The notes under the pieces: generated by a model | Seen by the model: the letters and a program-made list of their open reading frames with translations, nothing else | Databases searched by the model: none | What the model was told of the DNA's origin: nothing | Shown here: piece after piece, positions 30,496-42,436 of the stretch | How the letters are laid out: each line of letters opens with the position of its first letter | Numbering within the stretch: the first letter of the stretch is position 1 | Source: Ustilaginoidea virens | Taxonomy: Eukaryota; Ascomycota; Sordariomycetes; Hypocreales; Clavicipitaceae | Length of the DNA: 64,000 bases | Assembly (NCBI RefSeq): GCF_000687475.1 | Contig: NC_057317.1 | Location: 4,402,501-4,466,500, forward strand | Reading direction: 5' to 3' | Position numbers and translations under genes: made by a program

Positions 30496-32841
30496 TTACT
30501 CAATCATAGGAAGATACTCCACATCGGTCCAATAGAAAGGGTGAAAAGGGTCCAGCTGCGAGGCCTGCGAGAAGCCAAGGTTTGCGCTTGGAACCTCCCC
30601 GAACAAGGATTGCTGACAGTTGTCACCCTTGTTCATGCCCAAGAGCTGAAAGTCCGAGCCGCCATTGTTGAAGGACTCATCAAAGCCCTCGTCGAAATCA
30701 TCAGCATCATCGGGAGTGAAGAGCATTGCATTCTCCCGCCCCGCAGGGGAGAAGTGAACGTGGACGGCGACTTGCGACCCGGGGCAGGGCGCTTGGTACA
30801 CGGCAGGCTGCTGTGGCATAGCCTTGTTGTAAAGCTGTTCAGGGCGAGAATAATCGGCGGGAAGCTGCACGTTGGCGGCGTAGATATCCTCGTCATTCAC
30901 AAGAAAGGCGGCGCCGTTCTGGTAAGGCGGGTACTGGTCGTACGAAGTAGCCGAGGAGGATGGAGACGTGTGCTCCAGCATCAGGTCCATGGCGTCCAGA
31001 GTCTCCGGCTGGTTACCATGAGTGGAGAGCCACTCTGCGTCAGCTTGGTAGGCGGGGAAGGCCACGGCATCCTGGTCCTGAGGGGGTGTAGGGACGCTGT
31101 AGGTAGGCGTGCTCGTCGGAGTGGAAATGCTGCAAAGAGGCGGCGTCTGCTGCACGGAACTGGCAGACGGGGCGGAAGCCTTCTTGCCATTCGTCTTGGT
31201 GCGGACATAGGTCCAGCCATGCTTCTTCTCCATGTGCTGCTTGCAATTGGACTCTCGCTTTGACTTGTAGGGGCAACCCGTGAATTTGCACTCGAACGTG
31301 GGCGGGGCATCGGAATGCTTGTCATTGACGTGCCGGTCCCTCTCCTTCTCCGTGGGCCAGCCAGACTCGTGGTACTTGCAGGTCCGAACAGGGCATTTCC
31401 AAGGTCGAGAATGCGTCTTTTCATGCTTTGTGAGATCGCAGGGGCGCTTAAACTCCCTGCTGCAGCCTGGCTCGCGGCATCTCCTGGGGGCTAGTTCTTC
31501 GGCGGTGGCATTCTTCTTTCGCCTGGCCATGGATCGCATGATTTCCTCCTCGTCTTCGCGCTGCTCACTCAGAGAACGCTTAAACGTGACGGGGGACTGG
31601 CCCAAATCTACGGCTTCACCAGTGGCAAGGGAAATGGCGGAACCATCCTGCTTGACGCGTATCAGCTCCGCGGGACGGCCATTCTCGGCGATACCGCCGT
31701 GAAGTCTAATTTCGTCGTCTCTGAAGTCGTCGTTAGCAGGGGATATAGTCAAGAGGGGCGCATGGCGCGGCACATACTTGTCGACATCAACGGCATCGGC
31801 ATTGACAGCGCCACCCTCCTCCTTGGAGGCGGCGGCGGCGGCGGCGGCGAGTTGTCGGCCGTACTGGTAGATTTGTTCCTTCAAGTCCATGAAGTATCCG
31901 TTAGTGTAGGGTCGATCGCCAGGTCGAACTTGCTCGCGATCCGGAAGATAATCGACAGTTGCTTGGATGCACCGAATCGACGTGAGGCAGAAATCGAGGT
32001 ACAAAGCAGCGGACTTGGCAGTCTCCTTCAGAAAGCGGTTTTCGATAAGCATCACTCCAAAACACCGTTGCCGATCACACAAAAAAAGCTCACTTACCGG
32101 TGCCACAAAGATGAGCGTCTTTTCCAAATCTCGAAGGCAAATGATTTCCTTGGACCGAATCTGCCGAGGGACATCGAGAATGATGGGCTCAAAGGCCTTC
32201 AACGTGGGCTTCTCAACAAGGGGCCCGAGTACGTGTTCATGGATGCGGTTGAACGCCTTCCGGCTCAAGGCAGGAAGCAAGTGCTTGGTACCGGGCGCCC
32301 CCAAGCCGGTGAGAGCAGAAGGAATGACCTGAGCCCTTGTTTCCTTCTCCTCCGAGGCGGAGACGATGGAGGAACCGAGACCGCTATCTGAAGCATGGTC
32401 TCGACGTCGTCCAATTGAGCGGGGTCGCGAGATGCGACCCGGAGGCTCGGGCTTGGCGACGGCTGGGTCGACGACAGGAAGGTCGAGGAAGCCTCGAGGG
32501 ACAGGAAGGCTGTTGTCTCGAAGCGGCGTCTTGTTGAGGGGCTTGGATAACAGAGAGTGGCTCTCCGTCTTGGCGAGAGCCTCGTCAATATCATTTAAAG
32601 TGAGAGCGATACGACGACGGTTGGCATCGACAACGTCGTCTAGGTGCGTCTGAGACCGCGAGAGCTGAGGAGGGACGAAGATGTCGTCTGATGGGGAAGA
32701 ACGGACGGGGGAAGTGGGAGAATGAAACGTGGCTCCCTTTCGGAGGGCAAAGGTAGCTGCTATAGGCGTCAAACCACTCTCGCTGCCCTTCCCAGGAGGA
32801 TGGACCAGAGGTGGCCTTCGACGGGGATTGACGCAGGACAT
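30496..32841 (-). CDS. C2H2 zinc-finger transcription factor
   Basis: Nuclear DNA-binding regulator; targets unknown. The frame is open from ATG 32841 to the stop, giving 781 aa. A strong GTAAGTGAG donor at 32097 and an AAG acceptor at 32026 mark a likely 72-nt intron with no stop, so the spliced product would be 757 aa. The N-terminal 430 residues carry Ser/Pro-rich stretches and a conserved-looking block (YLDFCLTSIRCIQATV, DRPYTNGYFMDLKEQIYQYG). Three C2H2 fingers lie at about residues 455-550: CREPGCSREF...HEKTH, CPVRTCKYHESGW...HVNDKH and CKFTGCPYKS...HMEKKH. The C-terminus is Gln/Pro/Ser-rich and acidic near the end, as in activation domains. I cannot assign a named orthologue. Confidence 0.85.
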   Translation of the reverse strand: MSCVNPRRRPPLVHPPGKGSESGLTPIAATFALRKGATFHSPTSPVRSSPSDDIFVPPQLSRSQTHLDDVVDANRRRIALTLNDIDEALAKTESHSLLSKPLNKTPLRDNSLPVPRGFLDLPVVDPAVAKPEPPGRISRPRSIGRRRDHASDSGLGSSIVSASEEKETRAQVIPSALTGLGAPGTKHLLPALSRKAFNRIHEHVLGPLVEKPTLKAFEPIILDVPRQIRSKEIICLRDLEKTLIFVAPVSELFLCDRQRCFGVMLIENRFLKETAKSAALYLDFCLTSIRCIQATVDYLPDREQVRPGDRPYTNGYFMDLKEQIYQYGRQLAAAAAAASKEEGGAVNADAVDVDKYVPRHAPLLTISPANDDFRDDEIRLHGGIAENGRPAELIRVKQDGSAISLATGEAVDLGQSPVTFKRSLSEQREDEEEIMRSMARRKKNATAEELAPRRCREPGCSREFKRPCDLTKHEKTHSRPWKCPVRTCKYHESGWPTEKERDRHVNDKHSDAPPTFECKFTGCPYKSKRESNCKQHMEKKHGWTYVRTKTNGKKASAPSASSVQQTPPLCSISTPTSTPTYSVPTPPQDQDAVAFPAYQADAEWLSTHGNQPETLDAMDLMLEHTSPSSSATSYDQYPPYQNGAAFLVNDEDIYAANVQLPADYSRPEQLYNKAMPQQPAVYQAPCPGSQVAVHVHFSPAGRENAMLFTPDDADDFDEGFDESFNNGGSDFQLLGMNKGDNCQQSLFGEVPSANLGFSQASQLDPFHPFYWTDVEYLPMIE

Positions 32842-35265
32842 GGCGAACGGCTTGATGCAAGTAGAGTGGAAACGATGAGCTGCTGCAACGGATGACGGTA
32901 GTTTGGAACAACTATGTCGATAGTCAGACTAACGAGTCTTTACTGTGCCAGGAGGAGCAAAGCGCAAACATAAAGGCGAGAGTGGGGAGAATGGGCCCAG
33001 AGTTGTGGATGTGAGTCATGAAAACAAGTTGCCCATGGGAGTACAGATGGTGGTGTGGGATGGAGTAAAGAGAAAGGAGGCACGCGAGGGGATTGGGGAT
33101 AGAACCAACGCTCTTACCAATGTCCTTGTCAAGCAGTGTAGGGTTCGAGAAGATGATGGCCTGTATGTCTCCGCTGGTACGAAGCCAGGCGAGATAGGTC
33201 AACAGCAAAGTCGGCGTGAAACGGCCGTCTGATGGTGACGGCCTCAACCCAAAGCTCGCGATGAAAACGAAGACTGAAGTAGGGAAGCGGCAAGTGATGG
33301 GAGGGAGTCTGGAGCTTGGAGCAACACCCGCCAAAAAAAAAAAAAAAAAAAAGAAAAAAACAAAAAACAAATCGCGCAGTTTTGCCCACGGCCTCCAAAT
33401 GGCACGGACGATCTAACAAGTGTAATTACAAAGCTTGGGGACGCTCGCGGCTCAAGAGACGGGGGGTGGGCAAGGAGTTTTACGAAGAGACGAAGGAAGC
33501 ACAGATGGGCAGAGACTGAAGATGAAGAGGACGACGAGTTCGCTGGTGGCAAAGGAATCGGGCGAAAGGCCAGCCAGCACACGGTGATGATCGATGGCCA
33601 GAAAAGATGACGGGGTTGTTGAACAGATGTCGCACCTGATGATGAAGAATGGAGAAGAGGAGGGATGAAGAAAGGTTGTAGTAGCGTGCGAAGAGTGTCT
33701 GGTTTGTAAGCGACCAGAACTGGATGCAGCACGACCACCAAGAGAGCAGAGCCTGGCTTGGCGGTGGGCGAGAAAGTCGCCAGTCTGAGCTCTGAGGCAG
33801 AGAACGCTGTTGCCTGGAACGCCGCATGGCCCGAAAGAGACTAGCCCCATGCAAAAGTTGGCGTGGGGCTGTGCAGGGGCCCAGGGAATCCCGACAACCG
33901 GAGTGGTTGGCTATACGGACTCGGGGGGGCAGTTAAGCCGTCATGTAGCCGGGTTGGCAAATGCCAAGCCCGTGTGGCCTGGAAGGGAGCCGCACGGGTA
34001 CTTGGTGGCCTAACGTGATGAGCCAGGCAAGGAACCACGGCGGGGGGTTTGGCTGAGCGCGGAGCCGCATCTCCCCCCCCCCCCCCCTTCTCTCTCTCTC
34101 TCTTTCTTTCTTTTTTCGTTTTTCGTTTTCGTTTCTTTTTTATTAGATTCTCTCGCAGACGGTACGACGGTACTGCTACCGCAATTCATTCACATTCCCC
34201 TCTAGTCGTGTTTGTAACCGTCGCTGCTGCGGAGGCGGCCATGTTCAGGTATGCCCTATGGTATGGTATGGCTTCATCGTCGTTCATTGTTCCCATCCCT
34301 CGGCGCCATTGTCACAGACTCGCAGCCTCACAGCCCTCCCAGAATGCCTTGCTTGGCACGCTACGGGTACGGGGCGAAAGGGGTGGGTTGGCCAGGCTGC
34401 CGGTCCGCCGGTCCGCCGGTCCAGAGCCACGCCCAACGCTCACCCACGATCTCCGTTGAGCACATCTTCCGTTGGAACACGACCTGCCGACTTGATCACT
34501 GCAGCTTGCACGTGAAGGCTTGCTGCTGTGAGCAATGGCCGTTCTGCTTGTTCATGCTGCCGCAAAAATAAAATCCGCCCCCTACCGGGTTCAACCTGGC
34601 CGTGGGCAGCACCACCCACCAGGCGGTCCTATGTATAGAGCTGCCTACCTACCTAGGTACCTGGTTCAGATGCCTCCCTGCATGTCCCGTTTCTTGGACC
34701 AAGTGACGGGGAAACTGACTCCATGTGTTGATGAGCACGCCGGGGCCTTGGTACGAGGTCGTTTTGCATCGTCCCGATTCCGACGGCCGCGTTTTCCTTT
34801 CCAGGGCAACCCACGCCCGCTCCGTGTCATGTGTCATGTCCACCTGCGGATGCGGAACCTGTGCTTGTCGGCGCACGAATGAAGTTGGCGCAAGGCATCA
34901 TCGGGATTCTCTTCTCTCAGTGGCTGTGAAGTCGGTCCACCAGTCAGCGATTACTGGTCACCGGAAGTTTCTTTTGGCCCGCTGCGGAGGCAGCTTTGCC
35001 TTGCCGCTCCCGCTGCCTTCAATGCATACCCCTGCTGCCCTCGGGCCCGACTCCGCGCGACTCCGCGCGACAGTGGAGATGCGGATGTCACTGCGGATTT
35101 TGCACAGTTTTTTCTTTTTTTTGTCATTCTTCTTCTTCTTCTCTCCTTGACAAAGCTGCGCGTTGGGAACAAGATGGGCTTGCTCGACATGCCAATGCTG
35201 CTTGCTTGCCGCATCCTTCGAGCGCCTTTTCCGCGTGTCCTGCCCGCCTTGTACATCATACAACA
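32842..35265. other. 2.4-kb intergenic region
   Basis: Promoter and leader side of the C2H2 gene. Contains an A-run (about 33333-33358), a 15-C run (34073-34087) followed by a CT-rich tract, and a short GCCGGTCC repeat (about 34399-34422). One TAGGTACC element lies near 34652. No supported gene. Confidence 0.5.
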
Positions 35266-36810
35266 TCAAACGTGCGCCCACCCATTGTGCACCAAAACCT
35301 GCATCTCGTCAATCAAGCAAAACACGCCTGGCTCGTGATTGCCCCGGCGCTCCTGCTCCCAACGCCGGACCCGCGATCGCACCACGCCGCCGCCGTCGAA
35401 CCTCGGAATCGCCGTCCAGCGCGTCAGTCTGTTTCTCCAGATGCCCGTCAGGATGCGCCACCACGACACCCACGAACCCCCGGGATGCGTGGCCCGGTAG
35501 GCCGCTGCGTCGTAGCCCACGCGCACCCGTGGGTTGAGGTAGACGCCCAGCGTCTTGGACAGCGGGTTGTCGGCGTGTATGAGGCAGCACTCGGACGCCT
35601 CCAAGTGGTGCGTCGCCAGCGAGTCTGGGACGCCGCGGAATCGCAGTCGCGTGGACGAGACGAACGGCTCGGCGGGCATGACGACTGCACCCGGGAGAGA
35701 CTCTGTCAGCGTTTCTTTTCGTGACATTCGTGTTCCTGTCCATGTTGGACGGGGGTTTTCTTTCCTTTCGTGATGACGGTGACGATGAGGGATCATGTGC
35801 CCAGTATGTACGTACCCATGCCGTTCCAGCAGCTCGTGACGGGGACGGCGTCCACGTTGTTGACGAGAGCGTTTCTCGACGCCGGCGCCTTGAAGAACGG
35901 CCAGGTCTGCGTAATGTGCCCGTGGCCTTCAACGTCTCGCAACGCAAACGTGTCGTAGTACAGCGGAGGTTTCGAAAAGTCCAAGGAGCACGCCGCGGCG
36001 TATTCGCCTCTGTTTGTGTCCATCAAGGCCAAAACATCCTGGACCTGCCAGCAGGGCGACCAGCAGGGTAACCAAAAGAACCGAAAAAGAAAAAAAAAGA
36101 GAAGGTTAGCCCCCCGCCTTTTTCTGGTGCCTTTTTTTTTCCCCCCTTCTTCTTTCTCCCTCATCCTCTTCCCTCTCTCTCTTCTCCTGTCGTTGCCTCG
36201 TCTATTTTTCAAAACGTACCGTAAACACAACGTCGTTTAGGAAAAGCACCTTGTCAAACTCAACCCCCTTGCTGAAAAGGTCCAGCAGGTCCTCGATGGT
36301 CCTGTTCCTCAGCCTGGCCAGGAAAGGGATGCGGCGCAGCTCCCTCTTCCCCCGCGGGGTGTCTATCCAGCCTTGGCCCTTGTGCGCATCGTCCAGCTCG
36401 TCTTGGTGGGTTACGTCGGACGTCTCGACGCGGTGGGGGACGCCTCGCCTGTCCAGCTCGTCATCCAGGTCGCGCAGCAGCTCCTTGCTGTCGTCCCAGC
36501 TGCCGCTTTCCAGGACGCTCACGAAGACGTTGGCGGGGCCCAGGGTCTCGGCCAGGTCGACCACGGCGCGGTTCCAGTGGCTCTTGAGCACGTCGCCGTT
36601 GTTGAAATGCATGCTGGCAATGTACACTCGCTGGCGGGCTCGGGGCGGCGGGAGCGGCGGCGGCGGCGTGCTGCCACCGAGGCATAGCTTGTGATGTATG
36701 CGGTGCACGTCGAGCACGTTGAACAGGCAGAACAAGGCCAGCGTCACCCTTGCAGTCCGCGAGCGCAAGAGGCGGCCCAGGTACAGGCGGTTGGCTGATG
36801 CGAAGGGCAT
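35266..36810 (-). CDS. GT69-family alpha-1,3-mannosyltransferase (CMT1/CAP59-like)
   Basis: Type II membrane glycosyltransferase, presumably Golgi, similar to cryptococcal mannosyltransferase CMT1; adds mannose to wall or glycan acceptors. Three exons: 36810-36220, 36044-35816 and 35684-35266; donors GTACGT; product 412 aa. A single hydrophobic segment at about residues 20-40 (ARVTLALFCLFNVL) is the signal anchor. A Pro-rich stem (PPPPLPPPR) follows. The luminal domain begins with VYIASMHFNNGDVL. FDKVLFLNDVVFT carries the acidic site of the family, and CSLDFSKPPLYYDTFALRD, SCWNGMVVM and ECCLIHADNP are conserved family blocks. The first intron (175 nt) is purine-rich on the plus strand. Acceptor specificity is unknown. 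Confidence 0.9.
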
Positions 36811-38364
36811 GGTTGTTGACGGGACGGCCGGGGCGTTGCAATGCGTCGAGCAAGGCTATACTATTGTATACATACAGTACCATGGCAGACGGCTGGCGGT
36901 GTTTTGGGGGAAACCAGACACCACGGAGTTTGACGCCACAAAAGGCGGCGTTGGCTCTTGCTTTGGGCGAGCTTTGGGCAGCTGTCAAGAGCAGCTGTCA
37001 AGCTGGCAAGTGACGGCAACGGCCAGCAGCATCTTGTTGGCGCAAAAGCACGATCCAAGGACCAAACAGCTGGCTGACTTGACCTGAGCCTTGGCAGGCT
37101 CAACTGGGTGAGGTTATGGCTACGGACGGTTAGCTGCTGCTCGACTCGACTTGGCGGTTGCGACACCCCTACCTGTATCTAGCTGGAAAGAGAGTAGTAG
37201 AACCAGACGTTTGGTCTGGGCATGGTCTGGTTGCCGAGCCCGATCTACAATGGATCTACAAGGGAGAGAGGTCGGTCAACTCAGCCCTCGCCAGGAACTA
37301 TTGACTGATCCAAGACGGACCCTGATTGCTGCAACGGACCTACAGGGACCGTCAAGTAGTGCCGAGTATTCGCACCCCCCCCAGCCAGTCGTTGATGTTC
37401 AACGTGCTATGTATGTATTCCACAGGGCCCACCCAAGTTGGCTGTATGATGACAACATGAATGCAAGTTGACCCGAGGTGGCACGCCATTGGGGTCTGGT
37501 TGGCCCCAGCGAGTTTAAAAAGTCTGGTGGTTATAGACCCCAGCCTCTAGCTGTCAAGTCTCACCTCGCAGGGGCTCAATACCAATGCTCCGGTGCTAAA
37601 CAGCACTGTACATGTACGTCCAGATACTTGCGCAATGCCAGGTGGCAAAGGGCAGGCTGCTTCCAGGTACATAGCATGTACCTGTATGTTGCAAGCTGGA
37701 ATTTGGAGCCCTGGAAAAAAAGGCGGAAGCAAGTACCCGTATCCGTACCGAGGTGTCTTACATACAATGCCTCACGGCGAGGTGGTGAGGGGTCTGTCAT
37801 GCCGGGGTGAATCAATCAATCATTAGAGGGCAGGGGCGTGCCGAGACCCGGTGCAGCTGACAACTGGACCCGAGAGCTCAAGCTGGGATTGACCCCTGCA
37901 TGCCGCCCGACAAGCACATTCATGCAGCCAACGACATTGACAGTCGCCAGGCTGCAGGGGTCTGGTAGGGTTCAATACATTATACATAGTACAGCCCCAG
38001 CTGGCCGACCAGACTAGACACTTGCAAGCAGTCTGCATGTAGCAAGTGCAAGTTGCATGTGCGCTTCCCGCCTTTTGAATCAAGTACGTACATGTAGGTT
38101 AGTTAGTATTATCTGGCCAAATTATATCTCTACTCTCAACAACACATCTCGCCAACGCCTTTTCTGTCACCGTCCCACTTGAAACTTGCCTAGGTACTTT
38201 CGTACGTGGTGCTCCTCCCAACCCGGAATCCCGAGCCCCTTCCAAACATTTGCACAACGCCGTCGGGTCCCGCTGCGCCAGCATGATAATGCTGGTGACT
38301 CAATTCACCCTTGGCTCCCCCCCCCCAATCTCATCATTACCCCCCAAGCTTCATTGCAGCTTAT
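36811..38364. other. 1.55-kb intergenic region
   Basis: Spacer between the GT69 start and the PMT4 stop. Contains several GTACATGTACGT-like palindromes (about 37608-37622, 38083-38096) and scattered CCAGCTTGCAA-like words. No supported gene. Confidence 0.5.
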
Positions 38365-40788
38365 TTATTTGGCAAACTGCAGGTCGTAGCCAAGCCACTT
38401 CCTTCGGACAACCTGCTCCACGCTGAGACCCGGATAACCATACGTCAGAGGAGCGAAGAACCAGTACCCGGCGACGATGACGCAAATCACAACGGCGCTG
38501 GCAATCCATGATCCCATCATGCTCTGGCCAGCAAACCTCTCCCGGGACGTAACATGCTTCCTGGGTCTCTTGCCCAAAGTCTTGGCTTCATCAGCGGCTT
38601 CTGCGTTGAAGACAAACTCCACCAACGCACCGGCGACCAGGCATGAAGCCAGGTGGGAAGGCAGGTAGTGGTGCAAGAAGAGTTGACGACCCATGAGGAA
38701 AAAGGGGAAATAGTGCGTGGCCCAAGCCAAAAAGAAGAATCCAGTCGAGTTGTACAAGCGAGACCGGGCGCCTGAGCCTTTGTCAGCAAAAAAAAAAAAA
38801 AAAAAGAGGGGGGGGGGGATTCAGCATCACTTACGATGCTCGAGAGCGTCAATTCCTCGCCGCAGAGACACTTGATCAGCGAGAATGATGCCTGCGAAAA
38901 CCGCAATCAAGCTGCTGGTGAACCACCAGCCAAGGGGGTTTCCGATCAAGTAGATTTGCTGCCGGGTATCGTTGTTGGTCCAGAAGCTGATGCCGCGCAG
39001 CAAAAACGGCCACTGGTAAGGGTGGCTGGAGTAAGGGTGGCTGCTGGTCAGCTTGCTGTTGTGGTAGAACATGGAACGTTGCAGTTCGAACCACTTCTGC
39101 AGGAACGGCAGCTTCTTCACCTGCCGCTTGGGTCTCTGGCGCCGAGCATCATCAGCAGCCAGGGCGGGAACGTCATCCACCGTCCAGATGTTGGAGCTGG
39201 GAACGATCTGCTTGTTGCCGTTAATCTCCTGCTGGCCCGAACCCCAGTCGGGCAGAGGCTTGGTGTCAGTCCACATGGCCACCTTGGTTGGCACGTGGAT
39301 GAGTTTGAAGTAGCTCGCGACCGTCTTGAACTCCTGACCCGGCCTGCCATTCTCAATTCGAATCTCAAACTGCGTGTCGTTGGCACGGCTGCCATAGGCA
39401 TCCTCTATGGAGACGGTGGTGAATTCCTGGTTGGTCGGGTAGTGCGGCGATGCGACATCATGCGTCAGGAGGATGCTGTTGGTGCCGATGTGTCTCAGTC
39501 GAACGACTTCGTTGTTCCGGACAAACCGGCCCAGCTGCCTGTCGTCGTTTACCGGAAGAATCTGCCAGAAATTGTTCGTGTCGTTGTGGGGATACCCGGT
39601 GACTTGTTGGCCCTGGCTGGAAACGCGACCGTCTTCATAGCGCAAGGGATAACGCTCTGGATGGCTGTGCAGGTAAGCCTTGGTCTCCTTGTGCTTGATG
39701 GTGATGGTGTCGTAGTACTGGATGTCGACCGATTTTGCAAGCATGATGTTGTCGCTCAGCGTCTCCTGAAACGCTGGAGACATGAAGTCGTCGCCGGGCC
39801 CGGAGCGCGACAGGATGGCGAAGTGAACTTGGAACCAAAACAGGTAGAACAGGAACGGCAGGATGATGAGGCCGACGGCTCGGGCGGCGAAGTGCTTCCC
39901 AAAGTTTGGGAGGCTGAGAGCGCCACCCGGGCGCTTAACGTCCAGCAGCTCCCAGAGATCGATGGCGACGGCGGAGCCAATGGTGACAAAGGCAAAGGTA
40001 CCGACGTACTTGGTCGACATGTCGCATGACAAGGCAAAGCCGGTCAGGATGAGCCACTTCCACCACTTGCGGCTGAAGGCCTCGTGTCGAAGCTTGTAAA
40101 ACTTGATGTAGAACAGCAAGCTGCAGGCCATGGAAAGAACCAGGGTGCCATCAAGAAGGATCAGCCTTGTTTGGAGAATGTGAGCATTGTCGAAAAGAAC
40201 AAGCCCGGCGGCGAGAAGGCAAGCAGGGACGCTGTAGCCGGACTCCCACATGATGAGATAAATCACCGACACGGTCAATGCACCAAGCATGGCGGGAAGG
40301 GTACGGAATGCCACGTAGGGAACGTTGTTGGAAATGTAGGAGTCGCCAATGTTTTCAAAGAGGAAGTGGCCGTCGTAACCGGCCAGCCAGCCCATCAAGG
40401 CGAAGAGAAGTTTGCCCAAGGGGGGATGAACATCGAAGAAATAGGTTCGTTGGAGGTAGAAGGAAGCGAACTGCGTCGCAGAGGCGTCAGCACACGGTCA
40501 ACCCAACGGCACCCTGCAGTCGGGAGATGTTACCTTGCCAAAGTGAACCTCGTCAAAGACGACCTCGTTAGGATGGGTGACGCCCCAGAACCTAGTGACG
40601 AAGGCCAAGAATGTCGTAGCTATAAAGGCCACCCAGTGGTCGCGCTCGCAGCTGGATGCTTTTCTCTGCCCCGCGGCCTTGGAGAGCTTGTCCAGTTCGA
40701 AGTCGGAGGAAAACGAAGCTGCGTCTGACTTTTTGGAACCGACGTTCCTATGCCGCAGGCTTCCTTGCGGCGTTTGAGGCCGAGCCAT
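38365..40788 (-). CDS. pmt4: protein O-mannosyltransferase, PMT4/POMT1 subfamily
   Basis: ER membrane enzyme that transfers mannose from dolichol-phosphate-mannose to Ser/Thr of secretory proteins. Three exons: 40788-40534, 40470-38835 and 38771-38365; product 765 aa. The first luminal loop holds the catalytic DE (VVFDEVHFGK) and YFFDVHPPLGK. Several membrane spans follow to about residue 305. The luminal MIR region (about 335-520) has LHSHPERYPLRYEDGR, QQVTGYPHNDTNN and THDVASP. This THDVA plus PLPDWG pattern assigns it to the PMT4/POMT1 subfamily rather than PMT1 or PMT2. The C-terminal spans include NPLGWW and HYLPSH. The second intron carries an A17-G11 homopolymer junction. It lies downstream of the GT69 gene on the same strand but is not co-transcribed. 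Confidence 0.93.
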
Positions 40789-42436
40789 GATGCTAAAGAC
40801 AAGATTAGCCCGGCATTGAGAAGAGAAAAGAAGACGGACGTAGGTATGGAGCCGGGAATCTGCGCCCATCCCCAGGTGCTGCGGTCGAGTTGCCCCTTCC
40901 GGGAACAGGTAATGGTCACTCACACGAACAGGGGAGATGTTTGCCAGAGACGCGGTCTGCTCTGTACTCGCACAGAGTAGCTGGCCAGGGAGGAGAAAGT
41001 ATGCAGGAAACAAAAGAGAGCAAGAAGAAAGAAAAGACAGGAAAAGAAAAAGGAAGAAAAAAAGGGGGCCGCCTATTGATCAAAATGGACAAAATGAGAC
41101 GCGAAATGCCGGCTCAAAGGGAGATGCAGGAAGGTATTGAAGCCTCCCTTTTTGCTAGCGAAAGAATGTTGAAGCTGGCTGAGGCCTCATGGGTGCGATA
41201 CGCGATACGTGTCCAGCAGAGGACTGTTAGCGCGCTGCATTGCTAGGGATTACTGGACGGACTTGGCTTTACAACGGACGCGAGCTTCTGGACCCACCAG
41301 ACTGGATGCGCCCTTGGTTTGGGGAAGAAGGTGGGGGGGGGGAGGGGGGGGGAGGGTCCCACTAGCAGTTCCGAAATCGACACTGTGGCAGGTTGAGGTG
41401 CCTGGTGCTCGCTCGGGACGGACGGAGTAAGGACCACCGAGGGCAGGACGGTACGTTCCGCCAAGTGCAAGCTCCCTGTTCTGTTCCTCTTGTTGAGGGC
41501 CGCTTTTCTCTCTCTCTCTTTTTTTTTTTTTTTCTTTTTTTTTTCTTGCATCGATTGGCAGAATGCGCTTCTGCTCCAGGTCGACTGACTGTATACCGTC
41601 TATGTCTTCAGAGCTGTATCCTTTTGCTGGGGGGCTTTCTTGGCCATCATCCCGCCCGCTGTTCCTAGTGGACCACAAACTGTGCGAATGAACCTCGAGC
41701 TCGAGTAAGCCTGACCAGCAACACAATGCTGGTTCATGCATTGTTAAAATAAGCTCGAACTCGAGGAGACCCTGGATCCCGGGTTTCATACTATATCGAC
41801 ACGTGCAACCATGTGTGAGATGCACCTCGACACCCCGAGTCGCATCAAAGCCCGTCGATTTCAACGTCATGGTAAAGTGTATCCGCTCGGGCCGCACTGT
41901 ACAAGCAACCTTGTCCTATGTCTGCCAGAATGCTTCGAGAGAGCGGGAGGAGTTTTGCCCGTGACGAGTACGCTCCAAAACGGTAGCCATGAAGGATGCA
42001 GCTTTTCTCTCTTTACCTACTATCCACTGATATCTTGAGAATAACCGTTCAATCAGCGGAACACAATGTGGAAAGGGATGCAATGCCCAGGCCGTTGCTC
42101 CCCGTTTTGGCTTGCCCATGGCGGCCCACCAATCATGACCCGCCACCACCTCAGTTTGGCCCGCCAAAACCCGCAAACCAGCTGCCCCGCGGCGGGGTGA
42201 ACTTTGAATGGGAAACATGAATCAATGGCAATTGCAAGCCAACGTCTCTGACTGGGATTGGACAAGCAGAGCTCCATAGTCCGTACTCCAGACCCCTTTC
42301 AACTTCAAAAGGTTCTCCTCGCATCCTCGCATCCTCGCATCCTCGCATCCTTCATATCCCCACGTCTCTGTAGGAAAACCCCCGCCTCGGGCCAAGATAC
42401 ATCATCTTACACCTCTGACTCAAATCACTCTCAGGT
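40789..42436. promoter_or_regulatory. divergent promoter region, PMT4 / RidA
   Basis: 1.65-kb spacer. Contains a G-rich tract (41333-41356), T-rich tract (about 41518-41546), and an octamer repeat CGCATCCT, four copies (about 42318-42350), within the probable RidA leader. No TATA box recognised. Confidence 0.5.

Noticed and set aside
38836..40029. 397-aa ORF antisense to PMT4
   Set aside because: Shadow of PMT4; no domain, no splice context, strong bias from the opposite strand.
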